Positions 41,515-49,487 of a stretch of 64,000 nucleotides of DNA are shown here, piece after piece. Source of the DNA: Bacillota bacterium (GTDB taxonomy: Bacteria; Bacillota; Clostridia; Lachnospirales; Lachnospiraceae); NCBI GenBank assembly GCA_023409535.1, contig JAEYGZ010000027.1:248001-312000 (forward strand), written 5' to 3'. Both the position numbers and the translations under genes were made by a program. The stretch's first letter is position 1. The number at the start of each line of letters is the position of its first letter. The notes beneath the pieces were generated by a model. The model was not told where the DNA came from, ran no database searches, and saw only the letters and a list, made by a program, of their open reading frames with translations.

Positions 41515-43533
41515 ATGGGATATATAACATGGCAATCCAGGATGATGACAGAGGAAGCCTCCAAAGGATTGATGACGGCAGCCGTAACGAAAGCTGTTCA
41601 AAACCTACAGCGGGATATCAGATTTGCTTTAAAGGAATCGGATGAAGAGGGAATCATATTTCAGCTTGCAAAGGGGGAGCTTGCGCCGGAGTGTTATAGC
41701 TTAACGCTTGCAGATCATAAGCTGATATTGGAAGCATCGGATGAGCTTGGCTGTATCTATGGCATCTACGGAATCAGCAAGGAGCTGTTGGGAATCAATG
41801 AGTTCTGGTTCTGGAACGATCAGAGCTTAACTCCCCGGGACAGAATATCCGTGCCGGAAGGATATCGTAAGATATCCCGGCCCTTTGCCGTACGATACAG
41901 GGGCTGGTTTGTCAATGATGAAGTATTAATTTCAGCCTGGAGTGTGGACAGGAGGAGGGAGAAGCCCTGGGAGATGGTATTCGAGGCATTGCTCCGGTGC
42001 GGCGGTAACATTGTAATACCGGGGACCGACAGGAATGGCGTTTGCTACCGGAAAACCGCATCGGCGATGGGTCTTTATATCACCCATCACCATGCCGAGC
42101 CGCTGGGGGCGGAGATGTTCGCCAGAGCCTATCCGGATCTGAAGCCCTCTTATGCGGAATACCCGGAGCTGTTTCATAAGCTTTGGGAGGAGGGCATTGA
42201 GAAGCAGAAGGAGATGCATGTGATATGGAACCTGGGCTTTCGGGGGCAAGGAGACTGCCCCTTCTGGAATAATGATCCGCAATATCATACGGAGGAAGCA
42301 CGCGGCAGGCTGATCAGTGAACTGATCCGAAAGCAGCATGCAATGGTAAAGCAGGCTGATCCGGAGGCCGTATGCTGTTCCAATCTATACGGCGAAACCA
42401 TGGAGCTTTACCAGAAGGGATATCTTGATATCCCTGAGGATGTTATTATGATATGGGCGGATAACGGGTATGGCAGAATGGTATCCAGGAGACAGGGAAA
42501 TCACAATCCCCGGATACCGGCATTGCCCGAGGGGCAGAAAAACCGCCATGGAATATACTATCATGTGTCCTTTTATGACCTGCAGGCGGCCAATCATATT
42601 ACGATGCTGCCAAATCCCGGCAGCCTGATCCGGAATGAGTTGACTAAGGTGTTTGAAAGGAAAGCCGGTGATTTTTGGATCATCAATTGTTCCAATGTAA
42701 AACCTCATGTCTACTATCTGGATGCCATCGCACAGATGTGGAGGGAGGGGGCTCTGGATCTGCAAAAGCATAGATCAGAGTATATCGGCCGTTATTACCA
42801 TCAGGATCATATTGGTCCGCTTTCGGCATTATTTAAAGAATATGAAGATTGTGCTCTTCAATACGGCCCTCATGAGGATGACCACGCCGGAGAACAGTTT
42901 CCCAATCATTGTACCAGAATTCTGGCACAGCAGTGGATCGCAGATCATACAAAGCCGGCGGAAGCATTCCTTTGGGCGAAGCATGGAGAGGATTTAACAG
43001 AGCAGATTACCTGGTATACCTCAATCTGCGGGCAGGCTGCCGAAAAATACGAAGTATTCCTGAAGAATTGCAAGGCAATTGCTCCCACTTTAAAGGAACA
43101 CGAGCAGCAGCTCTTTGAGGATTCCCTTCTGCTGCAGGCCAGGATTTATGCTGACTGTTATGGGGGAGCGGTGCATTTTGGAAATAGCTTCGCATATTTT
43201 AGCGTGGGTAACAGGAAGCGCGCCTTCTATGAAGCAGGGAAAGCAGCGGATGCCTATGCGGCGGCAGACCGGGCTTTGCGTGCCAGAGAGCATGGAAAAT
43301 GGAATGGCTTCTATGCCAATGAATGCCTTACGGACATTAAGCAGACAGCATGGGTATTGCATGGGCTGATGTCCTGGATCCGTACCCTGGACGATGGCCC
43401 TCATTATTACCAATGGCAGCGGGAATTTCTGTATTCGGAAGAGGACCGCAGGGTCATGCTGATTCTGAATATGGAAAATCACCTGACGGATCAGGAGATA
43501 TTTGTACTGATGAAAGAAAAATGGGAGGAATAG
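41515..43533 (+). CDS. Glycoside hydrolase family 115-like enzyme (alpha-glucuronidase type)
   Basis: A 672-residue protein; the start ATG at 41515 has GAGGA 9 bp upstream, while a GTG at 41509 is too close to it. An N-terminal GH20-like domain (to about 110) precedes the barrel motif YRGWFVNDE (about 130-138). Further motifs are WNLGFRGQGDCPFW, WADNGYG and YHVSFYDLQAANH, characteristic of GH115. These enzymes remove 4-O-methyl-glucuronic acid from xylan side chains, even at internal positions. Most GH115 proteins have about 800-1000 residues; this one lacks a C-terminal beta domain and may prefer short oligosaccharides. There is no signal peptide. It shares the AraC-controlled operon with GH2, 129 bp downstream. 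Confidence 0.8.
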   Translation: MGYITWQSRMMTEEASKGLMTAAVTKAVQNLQRDIRFALKESDEEGIIFQLAKGELAPECYSLTLADHKLILEASDELGCIYGIYGISKELLGINEFWFWNDQSLTPRDRISVPEGYRKISRPFAVRYRGWFVNDEVLISAWSVDRRREKPWEMVFEALLRCGGNIVIPGTDRNGVCYRKTASAMGLYITHHHAEPLGAEMFARAYPDLKPSYAEYPELFHKLWEEGIEKQKEMHVIWNLGFRGQGDCPFWNNDPQYHTEEARGRLISELIRKQHAMVKQADPEAVCCSNLYGETMELYQKGYLDIPEDVIMIWADNGYGRMVSRRQGNHNPRIPALPEGQKNRHGIYYHVSFYDLQAANHITMLPNPGSLIRNELTKVFERKAGDFWIINCSNVKPHVYYLDAIAQMWREGALDLQKHRSEYIGRYYHQDHIGPLSALFKEYEDCALQYGPHEDDHAGEQFPNHCTRILAQQWIADHTKPAEAFLWAKHGEDLTEQITWYTSICGQAAEKYEVFLKNCKAIAPTLKEHEQQLFEDSLLLQARIYADCYGGAVHFGNSFAYFSVGNRKRAFYEAGKAADAYAAADRALRAREHGKWNGFYANECLTDIKQTAWVLHGLMSWIRTLDDGPHYYQWQREFLYSEEDRRVMLILNMENHLTDQEIFVLMKEKWEE

Positions 43534-43595
43534 CACGCTGGCTGCTAAGAAGGCTTTGGCAGCAGAATAATTTTGCAGACAATATAGAATAGGAA

Positions 43596-43638
43596 ACAGA
43601 AAGAATTGCTGCTCATATCGGGCAGCAATTCTTTCTGT
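43596..43638. terminator. 17-bp perfect hairpin between convergent genes
   Basis: ACAGAAAGAATTGCTGC (43596-43612) pairs exactly with 43622-43638 around a 9-nt loop. It lies between GH115 (plus) and DegV (minus) and probably terminates from both sides, although neither flank has a long T-tract outside the stem. Confidence 0.7.
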
Positions 43639-43704
43639 CGGGGTAACCCATATAATATCTTTAATCGCATGCAGCTATGCATATCCTGTTTATGCATCTT
43701 ATCA

Positions 43705-44574
43705 TTATCGTTCCTTACCCATAAAGAATAATGCGACTGTTCCGGGACCGGAATGGGAGCCAATGGTGGGGCAGATATAATTAATAAGAAACTCTTTAAT
43801 TCCGAAGCGTTCCCTGATCAGATCAGCAACAAACTCCGCATCTTCTTTACAGTCACCGTGACTGATGAAGATAATATCATTCTGCAGGGGATAATCCTTC
43901 AGCCTGGCCTCCATCTGGTCCGCCAGGGAGGTCAGTGCCTTCTTGCGTCCTCTCACATTATTCAGAGGAATCAGGCGTCCTTCATTATCCACGTGCAATA
44001 CCGGCTTTACATTGATTAAGGTTCCGATGATGGCGGTTGCCTTGGATACCCTTCCTCCGCGGTGCAGATGAAAGAGGTCGTCAACCGTAAACAGGTGGCA
44101 GAAGTTTAACTTATTCTTCTCCAGCCACTGCGCGGTTTCCTCAATACTTTTTCCGTTTTCCTTCAGCTCAACTGCTTTGTGAACAAACAGGCCTTCTCCC
44201 AGAGAAGCACACAGGGAATCGATGACGAAAATATTAGCATCCGGGCGTTCTTCCCGAAGCTCCCTTGCTACGGTCTCCGCTACGGAGCAGCTTCCGCTGA
44301 GTGCAGAGGAGAAAGCGAGATGGAGAATATCATAGCCCTGGTCCAGCAGGCTTGTAAAAAGGGCCCTGGCGTTCTCCGGGTTTGCAGCCATCGTGTTAGG
44401 CATGGCACCCTTTCGCATCTTATCGTAAAACTCCTTCGGCTCAAGGAAAACCTTATCTCCGTAAACTGTGTTATCAAAGCTATAATATAAGGGCAGCAGA
44501 GAAATATTATGCTGCCGTATATAATCTTCCGGTAAATCACAGGTAGTATCTGTAGTAATAACAAAACTCTTCAT
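43705..44574 (-). CDS. DegV family fatty-acid-binding protein (second copy)
   Basis: A 289-residue DegV protein (FVITTDTTCDLPEDYIRQHNISLLPLYYSFDNTVYGD..., then CHLFTVDDLFHLHRGGRVSKATAIIGTLINVKPVLHVD). It presents a bound fatty acid to the FakA kinase. It is distinct from the DegV at 16608 in the lipid-pocket region, so the two probably prefer different acids. AAAGGAA precedes the start ATG at 44574. It is monocistronic, and its promoter must lie in the AT-rich gap above 44575, where TATCAA-GTGGTA-TTGATA is a small palindrome. Confidence 0.92.
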   Translation of the reverse strand: MKSFVITTDTTCDLPEDYIRQHNISLLPLYYSFDNTVYGDKVFLEPKEFYDKMRKGAMPNTMAANPENARALFTSLLDQGYDILHLAFSSALSGSCSVAETVARELREERPDANIFVIDSLCASLGEGLFVHKAVELKENGKSIEETAQWLEKNKLNFCHLFTVDDLFHLHRGGRVSKATAIIGTLINVKPVLHVDNEGRLIPLNNVRGRKKALTSLADQMEARLKDYPLQNDIIFISHGDCKEDAEFVADLIRERFGIKEFLINYICPTIGSHSGPGTVALFFMGKER

Positions 44575-45009
44575 TGGATTTTACCATTCCTTTCCTATGC
44601 ATTTAAATTAACAATATCAAGTGGTATTGATAACGATATGATATATTATAACATGCCATTCGTAATTGTTTCAATATACATTTCCATAATTATGTTTTTT
44701 ATGTTTCGGATAAAATTTTGCCGGTCGGATTTTGATCTGTTTTGCCATAGATTTTATCAGCTGGTTGATAAAATTTCAATCATGCGTTTCATAAGTTCAA
44801 ATGAAAAAACTCTTTTCATATATCTATACATGTGATATAATGTCCACGTTAAGCAGATTAATCCGTATGAGTAAGCGTATTCCCTTGATGTGGTAAGCGT
44901 ATTTACACATACTGATAGGTGCAGCGGGGATAACGCTGCCATTGGTAAAAATCCCGGTCTGTGAATATAATATAGCATCAATTAATGAATGCTAAGGAGG
45001 CACATACAT
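44575..45009. other. 435-bp intergenic region: DegV upstream region and SCIFF promoter plus leader
   Basis: The first half is AT-rich and carries the palindrome TATCAA-GTGGTA-TTGATA (about 44617-44634), a likely regulatory site for the minus-strand DegV gene. The second half holds the SCIFF promoter (44813-44841) and a leader of about 160 nt with two 11-bp direct repeats GTAAGCGTATT (44871-44881 and 44893-44903) and a GCAGCG-CGCTGC stem. I see no gene in the region. Confidence 0.5.
44813..44841 (+). promoter_or_regulatory. Promoter of the SCIFF gene
   Basis: TTTTCA (44813-44818), a 17-bp spacer and TATAAT (44836-44841). Transcription would start near 44848, leaving a leader of about 160 nt before the SCIFF start. 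Confidence 0.6.
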
Positions 45010-45150
45010 ATGAAGCATATTAAGACTTTAAACACAAGAAACCTGAAAGAAAGCATGAAAAAGGGTGGATGTGGAGAGTGTCAGACATCATGCCAGTCAG
45101 CATGCAAGACATCCTGTACTGTTGGCAATCAGAGCTGTGAGAACAAATAG
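45010..45150 (+). CDS. scfA: SCIFF: six-cysteine ribosomally synthesised peptide precursor
   Basis: A 46-residue precursor, MKHIKTLNTRNLKESMKKGG followed by a core with cysteines at 21, 24, 28, 32, 36 and 43. Six Cys in about 45 residues, with the KHIKTLNT-NLK leader, is the SCIFF family signature of Clostridia. The radical-SAM maturase encoded next installs a thioether bond between a core Cys and a Thr in the studied homologue; T26, T34 and T37 are in the core here. CTAAGGAGG precedes the ATG. It is too short for routine ORF calling. The mature product's role is unknown. A long leader and a downstream hairpin suggest it is made in excess of the maturase. Confidence 0.95.
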   Translation: MKHIKTLNTRNLKESMKKGGCGECQTSCQSACKTSCTVGNQSCENK

Positions 45151-45183
45151 ATAAAAATACGCAATCTGGATTTGCAATTATAT

Positions 45184-45243
45184 GGGGCTGCCTCATTATA
45201 TTCTTCGGTTATGAGAAATTCGGAAGATATTTTGAGACAGTCC
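45184..45243 (+). other. Large imperfect hairpin between SCIFF and its maturase
   Basis: The left arm (45184-45206, GGGGCTGCCTCA...) and right arm (45221-45243, ...TGAGACAGTCCC) pair over about 23 positions, with several mismatches and G-T wobbles and a 14-nt loop. No T-tract follows. It probably stabilises the SCIFF message end or limits readthrough into the maturase, whose ribosome site is 20 bp on. Confidence 0.6.
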
Positions 45244-45279
45244 CATTCGTTGTGGAAGCTTAAGTAAGGAGGATAGAAC

Positions 45280-46725
45280 ATGGTTCACCAATTTAAAAAT
45301 AATGGATATAATATCGTGTTGGATGTTAACAGCGGTATGATACATGTTGTGGATGATCTGGCCTATGATATTATTGAGCTTTATGAAACCCATGACCGCG
45401 GCAGTATCATCAGTGCCATGGTTGAAAAATACACGAAGCCTGAATTTATGTGCCTGATTACAGGACAGGAAGACGGTGCAAAGCAGGGCGGTAAAAAGGA
45501 CTTTTGTGAAGATGTGGAGGCGCTCATCAGACAAATCAAAGAGGTTTTGGATGATGTTGAGCAGCTGATAAAGGACGGCGCTTTGTTTACCAAAGACATT
45601 TATGAGGAATATATTAAGGACTTTAAACAAAGATCAACCGTAGTCAAAGCGCTCTGCTTACATATCGCCCATGATTGCAACCTTGCCTGCAAATATTGCT
45701 TTGCGGAGGAAGGCGAATATAAAGGACACAGGGAATTAATGAGCTATGAGGTAGGAAAGAAGGCGCTTGATTTCCTGATTAAGAGTTCCGGCAACCGCAG
45801 GAATCTCGAAGTGGATTTCTTTGGAGGCGAGCCTCTGATGAACTGGCAGGTGGTGAAGGACTTGGTGAAGTACGGAAGAGAGCAGGAGGTACTTCATAAT
45901 AAGAAGTTCCGCTTCACTCTGACCACCAATGGCGTATTGCTGAATGATGAGGTGATGGAATTCGCCAATCGTGAGATGAGCAATGTGGTGCTCAGTATCG
46001 ACGGACGTAAGGAGGTCAATGACCGGATGCGCCCCAGCCGTAACGGTAAGGGAAGCTATGAGCTGATTCTGCCTAAGTTTCAGAGGCTGGCCGAGAGCCG
46101 GGAACAGACCAATTATTATGTGAGAGGTACCTTTACCCGCAATAATCTTGACTTCAGTGAGGATGTAAAGCATCTTGCGGAGCTTGGTTTTAAGCAGATT
46201 TCTGTGGAACCGGTCGTGGCATTGCCGGAGGATTCCTATGCCATTACCGAGGAAGACCTGCCTGTGCTGTTCGAAGAATATGACCGTCTGGCGAAACTGA
46301 TGCTTGATTACAAAAAGGAAGGGAAAGACTTTAATTTCTTCCACTTCATGCTTGATTTAAGCGGCGGTCCCTGTGTGGCGAAGCGTTTGTCGGGCTGCGG
46401 CTCAGGTACGGAATATCTGGCTGTGACACCCTGGGGAGATCTGTACCCCTGCCACCAGTTCGTTGGTATTCCGGAGTTTCTGATGGGAAATGTGGAGGAA
46501 GGCGTTAAGACTGCTGAGCTTCGTGATGAATTTAAGCATTGTAATGTTTATTCCAAGGAAAAATGCAGGGACTGCTTTGCCAAGTTCTATTGCAGCGGCG
46601 GATGTGCGGCAAATTCCTTTAAATTCCATAATAATATTAATGATGCCTATGAGATCGGCTGTGAATTGGAGAAGAAACGCATCGAATGTGCCATCATGCT
46701 TAAGGCAGCTGCACAGGAGGAGTAA
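45280..46725 (+). CDS. scfB: SCIFF maturase, radical SAM/SPASM thioether-forming enzyme
   Basis: A 481-residue radical-SAM enzyme. The N-terminal 100 residues form a peptide-binding (RRE-like) region with GYNIVLDVNSGMIHVVDDLAYDIIELY. The 4Fe-4S site is C133, C137 and C140 in HDCNLACKYCFAEEG. The C-terminal SPASM region carries Cys in GGPCVAKRLSGCGSG, LYPCHQF, KEKCRDCFAKFYCSGGCAANSF and EIGCELE for two auxiliary clusters. It uses S-adenosylmethionine to install Cys-to-Thr thioether bonds in the SCIFF peptide. AGGAGGA precedes the ATG. The pairing with the SCIFF gene 129 bp upstream is invariant in Clostridia. Confidence 0.95.
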   Translation: MVHQFKNNGYNIVLDVNSGMIHVVDDLAYDIIELYETHDRGSIISAMVEKYTKPEFMCLITGQEDGAKQGGKKDFCEDVEALIRQIKEVLDDVEQLIKDGALFTKDIYEEYIKDFKQRSTVVKALCLHIAHDCNLACKYCFAEEGEYKGHRELMSYEVGKKALDFLIKSSGNRRNLEVDFFGGEPLMNWQVVKDLVKYGREQEVLHNKKFRFTLTTNGVLLNDEVMEFANREMSNVVLSIDGRKEVNDRMRPSRNGKGSYELILPKFQRLAESREQTNYYVRGTFTRNNLDFSEDVKHLAELGFKQISVEPVVALPEDSYAITEEDLPVLFEEYDRLAKLMLDYKKEGKDFNFFHFMLDLSGGPCVAKRLSGCGSGTEYLAVTPWGDLYPCHQFVGIPEFLMGNVEEGVKTAELRDEFKHCNVYSKEKCRDCFAKFYCSGGCAANSFKFHNNINDAYEIGCELEKKRIECAIMLKAAAQEE

Positions 46726-46780
46726 AACGGTTATCCTCGGAGGATGAGTGCAGATAATAAGGAAGGGCATGGTTGGTTAT

Positions 46781-48709
46781 ATGGAAAAATGGATGATTAA
46801 GAATAAGAAGGCTGATTATAACCTCATCATGCAGGAATGCGGTATCAGTGAGGTGCTGGCGCGCTGTCTGGTGAACAAGGGGTTCGAGCAGCCGGAGGAT
46901 ATTTATGCATTTCTGCATCCTGATACCGAAGGCTTGCATGATCCGTTCCTGTTAAAGGATATGGAGCGTGCCTGTGAGCTGCTTTGTGAAAAGCTTCATT
47001 TAAAAAAGAGAATCCGTATCATTGGTGACTATGATGTGGACGGTATAGTGGCTACCTATATTCTCTATCGTACCCTGACAAAGCTGGGAGCCGAGGTTGA
47101 CTATGAGATACCCGACCGGATCAAGGACGGCTACGGAATAAACATTCAGATGGTGGAGGCTGCATATCGGGAAGGGATTGACACCATTCTGACCTGTGAT
47201 AACGGAATCGTTGCCCTGGAGCAGGTCGAGCTTGCAAAAAGCTATGGCATGACAGTGATTATTACGGATCATCATAATTTACTGGAAGACAGCAGCCAGG
47301 ACCAATCGCTGGCGGAGAATCTGTATGAGCAGGAGCTTCAGAAAGAAGAGCTTCCGGCAGCAGCATTACAAGCGGCGGAGCAGCAGTCGATGGAAGTCGC
47401 GGCAGCACAGGACGCCGTTCTTCCGGCGGCGGATGCAGTAGTTAACCCAAAGCGTCCGGATTGCCATTACCCTTACAGCGGGCTGTGCGGTGCTGCAATC
47501 GCCTATAAGCTCAGCTGTGCCCTGTTATTTTTAGATGTGGCAGAAGGGGATGCTTCACGAAAGGAGGACGACCCGGATGCAAAATTACGGAAGGCGGAAC
47601 TTCCGGAGGTTACGCTCTTTAAAGAGGAACTCTTATCGTATGCGGCAATTGCCACAGTATGTGATGTCATGGAGTTGACGGGAGAAAACCGGATTATTGT
47701 AAAGCACGGTCTGGAGCTGCTGAAGAGAACGGCGAATAAAGGCTTACTGGCATTGATGGAAGCCAGCAGCATTGATAAGGAGCAGCTGTCCTCCTTCCAT
47801 CTTGGCTTTGTTATCGGTCCCTGCCTGAATGCTTCCGGCAGGCTGGATACCGCTAAAAAGGGACTGGAGCTCCTGCTTGCCGAGACGGAGGAGCAGGCAG
47901 CTGCTCTGGCAGCGGAGGTGCGCGCACTCAATGAACTTCGCAAGGATATGACTGCCAGGAATGTGGAGAAGGCAATCAGACTCATTGAGGAAAGCGAATT
48001 AAAGCAGGATAAGGTGCTTGTGGTATATCTGACCGATTGCCATGAGAGTATCGCGGGAATTATTGCAGGCAGGATCAGGGAGCGTTATCATCGCCCGACG
48101 CTGGTGCTGACCGACACGGAGACTTCGGTCAAAGGTTCGGGCAGATCCATTGAACAGTACAATATGATAGAAGAATTAAATAAATGCCGTGAGCTCTTTC
48201 TCAAGGTGGGCGGACATCCCATGGCGGCAGGGTTTTCTCTGCTTCCCGAGAAGGTGGAGGAGCTTCGAAGCTTTCTGAATAAGACGACCATATTAACAGA
48301 AGAGATGTTGCTTCCTAAGGTATCCATTGACATTCATCTTCCCCTGGGTTATGTTACTCAGGAGCTGGTAGAGGAGTTAAGGCAGCTGGAACCCTTCGGC
48401 AAGGGCAATGAAAAGCCTTTGTTTGCGGAGAAAGACTTAAAGATCAAATCTGCTTTTATCCTCGGGAAAAATGCCAGCGGTATCAAGCTGAATGTGGAGA
48501 ACAAATACGGACGGTCAATGGAAGCGATTTACTTTGGGAATGTTGAAGAGTTCTTTGCCTACATTGGCAATACTTATGGTGGGTCGGAAGCGGAAAAGCT
48601 AAAGACCGGCAGAAGCCTGAATACTCTTCTGTCTCTTACGTACTTCCCAAGAATCAATGAATATAACGGTTTCAAAAATGTACAGTTAATGATACAAAAT
48701 TACCGGTAA
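46781..48709 (+). CDS. recJ: Single-stranded-DNA-specific exonuclease RecJ with lineage insertions
   Basis: A 642-residue 5'-3' single-strand exonuclease in recombination and mismatch repair. The ATG at 46781 fits homologues (MEKW...); earlier starts at 46748 or 46769 are less likely. DHH-domain motifs are GDYDVDGIVA, DNGI and D163-H164-H165, then NPKRPDC from 222 and GGHPMAAGFS. Between 165 and 222 lies an Ala/Glu/Gln-rich insertion of about 40 residues, absent from typical RecJ, and a second charged insert (GDASRKEDDPDAKLRKAE) follows. Catalytic residues are intact, so activity should be kept. It lies 55 bp after the SCIFF maturase gene. Confidence 0.93.
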   Translation: MEKWMIKNKKADYNLIMQECGISEVLARCLVNKGFEQPEDIYAFLHPDTEGLHDPFLLKDMERACELLCEKLHLKKRIRIIGDYDVDGIVATYILYRTLTKLGAEVDYEIPDRIKDGYGINIQMVEAAYREGIDTILTCDNGIVALEQVELAKSYGMTVIITDHHNLLEDSSQDQSLAENLYEQELQKEELPAAALQAAEQQSMEVAAAQDAVLPAADAVVNPKRPDCHYPYSGLCGAAIAYKLSCALLFLDVAEGDASRKEDDPDAKLRKAELPEVTLFKEELLSYAAIATVCDVMELTGENRIIVKHGLELLKRTANKGLLALMEASSIDKEQLSSFHLGFVIGPCLNASGRLDTAKKGLELLLAETEEQAAALAAEVRALNELRKDMTARNVEKAIRLIEESELKQDKVLVVYLTDCHESIAGIIAGRIRERYHRPTLVLTDTETSVKGSGRSIEQYNMIEELNKCRELFLKVGGHPMAAGFSLLPEKVEELRSFLNKTTILTEEMLLPKVSIDIHLPLGYVTQELVEELRQLEPFGKGNEKPLFAEKDLKIKSAFILGKNASGIKLNVENKYGRSMEAIYFGNVEEFFAYIGNTYGGSEAEKLKTGRSLNTLLSLTYFPRINEYNGFKNVQLMIQNYR

Positions 48710-48775
48710 AAAGTAAATTAATTTTGCTTTTATGTCAGTTTTAGGACGAATTTGAACTGCTCCGGAGAAATATTC

Positions 48776-48805
48776 TTTACGAAGTATAAAATATAGTGAT
48801 ATAAT
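48776..48805 (+). promoter_or_regulatory. Promoter of apt
   Basis: TTTACG (48776-48781), an 18-bp spacer and consensus TATAAT (48800-48805), about 90 bp before the apt start. Confidence 0.6.
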
Positions 48806-48897
48806 AAGCATCTAAACTTCATGTCCCTGACATCGCGGCATTTTAATCCGATGCATGAGGTGAATAGATGCTATTCAAGGAAAGGCATGGTCATAAA

Positions 48898-49422
48898 ATG
48901 AAAAAGATAGAAGAGTATGTAAGAAGTATACCGGATTTCCCGGAGCCTGGAATTATATTTCGCGATGTTACCAGCGTATTGCAGGATAAGGACGGACTGA
49001 AGTTAGCAATAGACCAGATGCAGGAGCTGCTGACAGGTCTTGAGTTTGATATTATTGCCGGACCCGAATCCAGAGGCTTTATCTTCGGTGTGCCGATTGC
49101 TTATAATCTGAATAAACCATTTATTCCGATACGTAAAAAAGGTAAATTACCCTGTGAGACCGTATCCATGGATTACGACCTGGAGTACGGTAAAGCTACC
49201 ATAGAGATTCATAGGGATGCAATTAAACCGGGGCAGAAGGTGGTTATCGTGGATGACCTGATTGCAACCGGCGGTACCATTGAAGCCATCACCAAGCTGA
49301 TTGAGATGCTTGGCGGTGAAGTGGTTAAGATTATTTTCCTGATGGAATTAAAAGGCTTAAAGGGCCGTGATAAGCTTACCGGCTATAATGTGGAGACAGT
49401 AATCCAATATGAAGGCAAATAG
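48898..49422 (+). CDS. apt: Adenine phosphoribosyltransferase
   Basis: A 174-residue purine salvage enzyme that makes AMP from adenine and PRPP. The PRPP-binding loop reads VVIVDDLIATGGTIEAITKLI, and RDVTSVLQD and PESRGFIFGVPIA are family motifs. The length from 48898 (MKKIEEYVRSIPDFPEPGI) matches the family; an in-frame ATG at 48868 with GAGGTG upstream would add 10 residues and may be the true start. The relA/spoT gene follows 65 bp downstream, the common order in Clostridia. Confidence 0.95.
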   Translation: MKKIEEYVRSIPDFPEPGIIFRDVTSVLQDKDGLKLAIDQMQELLTGLEFDIIAGPESRGFIFGVPIAYNLNKPFIPIRKKGKLPCETVSMDYDLEYGKATIEIHRDAIKPGQKVVIVDDLIATGGTIEAITKLIEMLGGEVVKIIFLMELKGLKGRDKLTGYNVETVIQYEGK

Positions 49423-49487
49423 ATAATTAACAGTTAGAACCGGCTTGTTACTATAGTTTACGATAACTTAGATGGGTGGTGATGATC

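Noticed and set aside
44638..44835. Open frame of 65 codons on the plus strand in the DegV-SCIFF gap
   Set aside because: No ribosome site, AT-rich hydrophobic composition from a non-coding stretch, and it runs into the SCIFF promoter.
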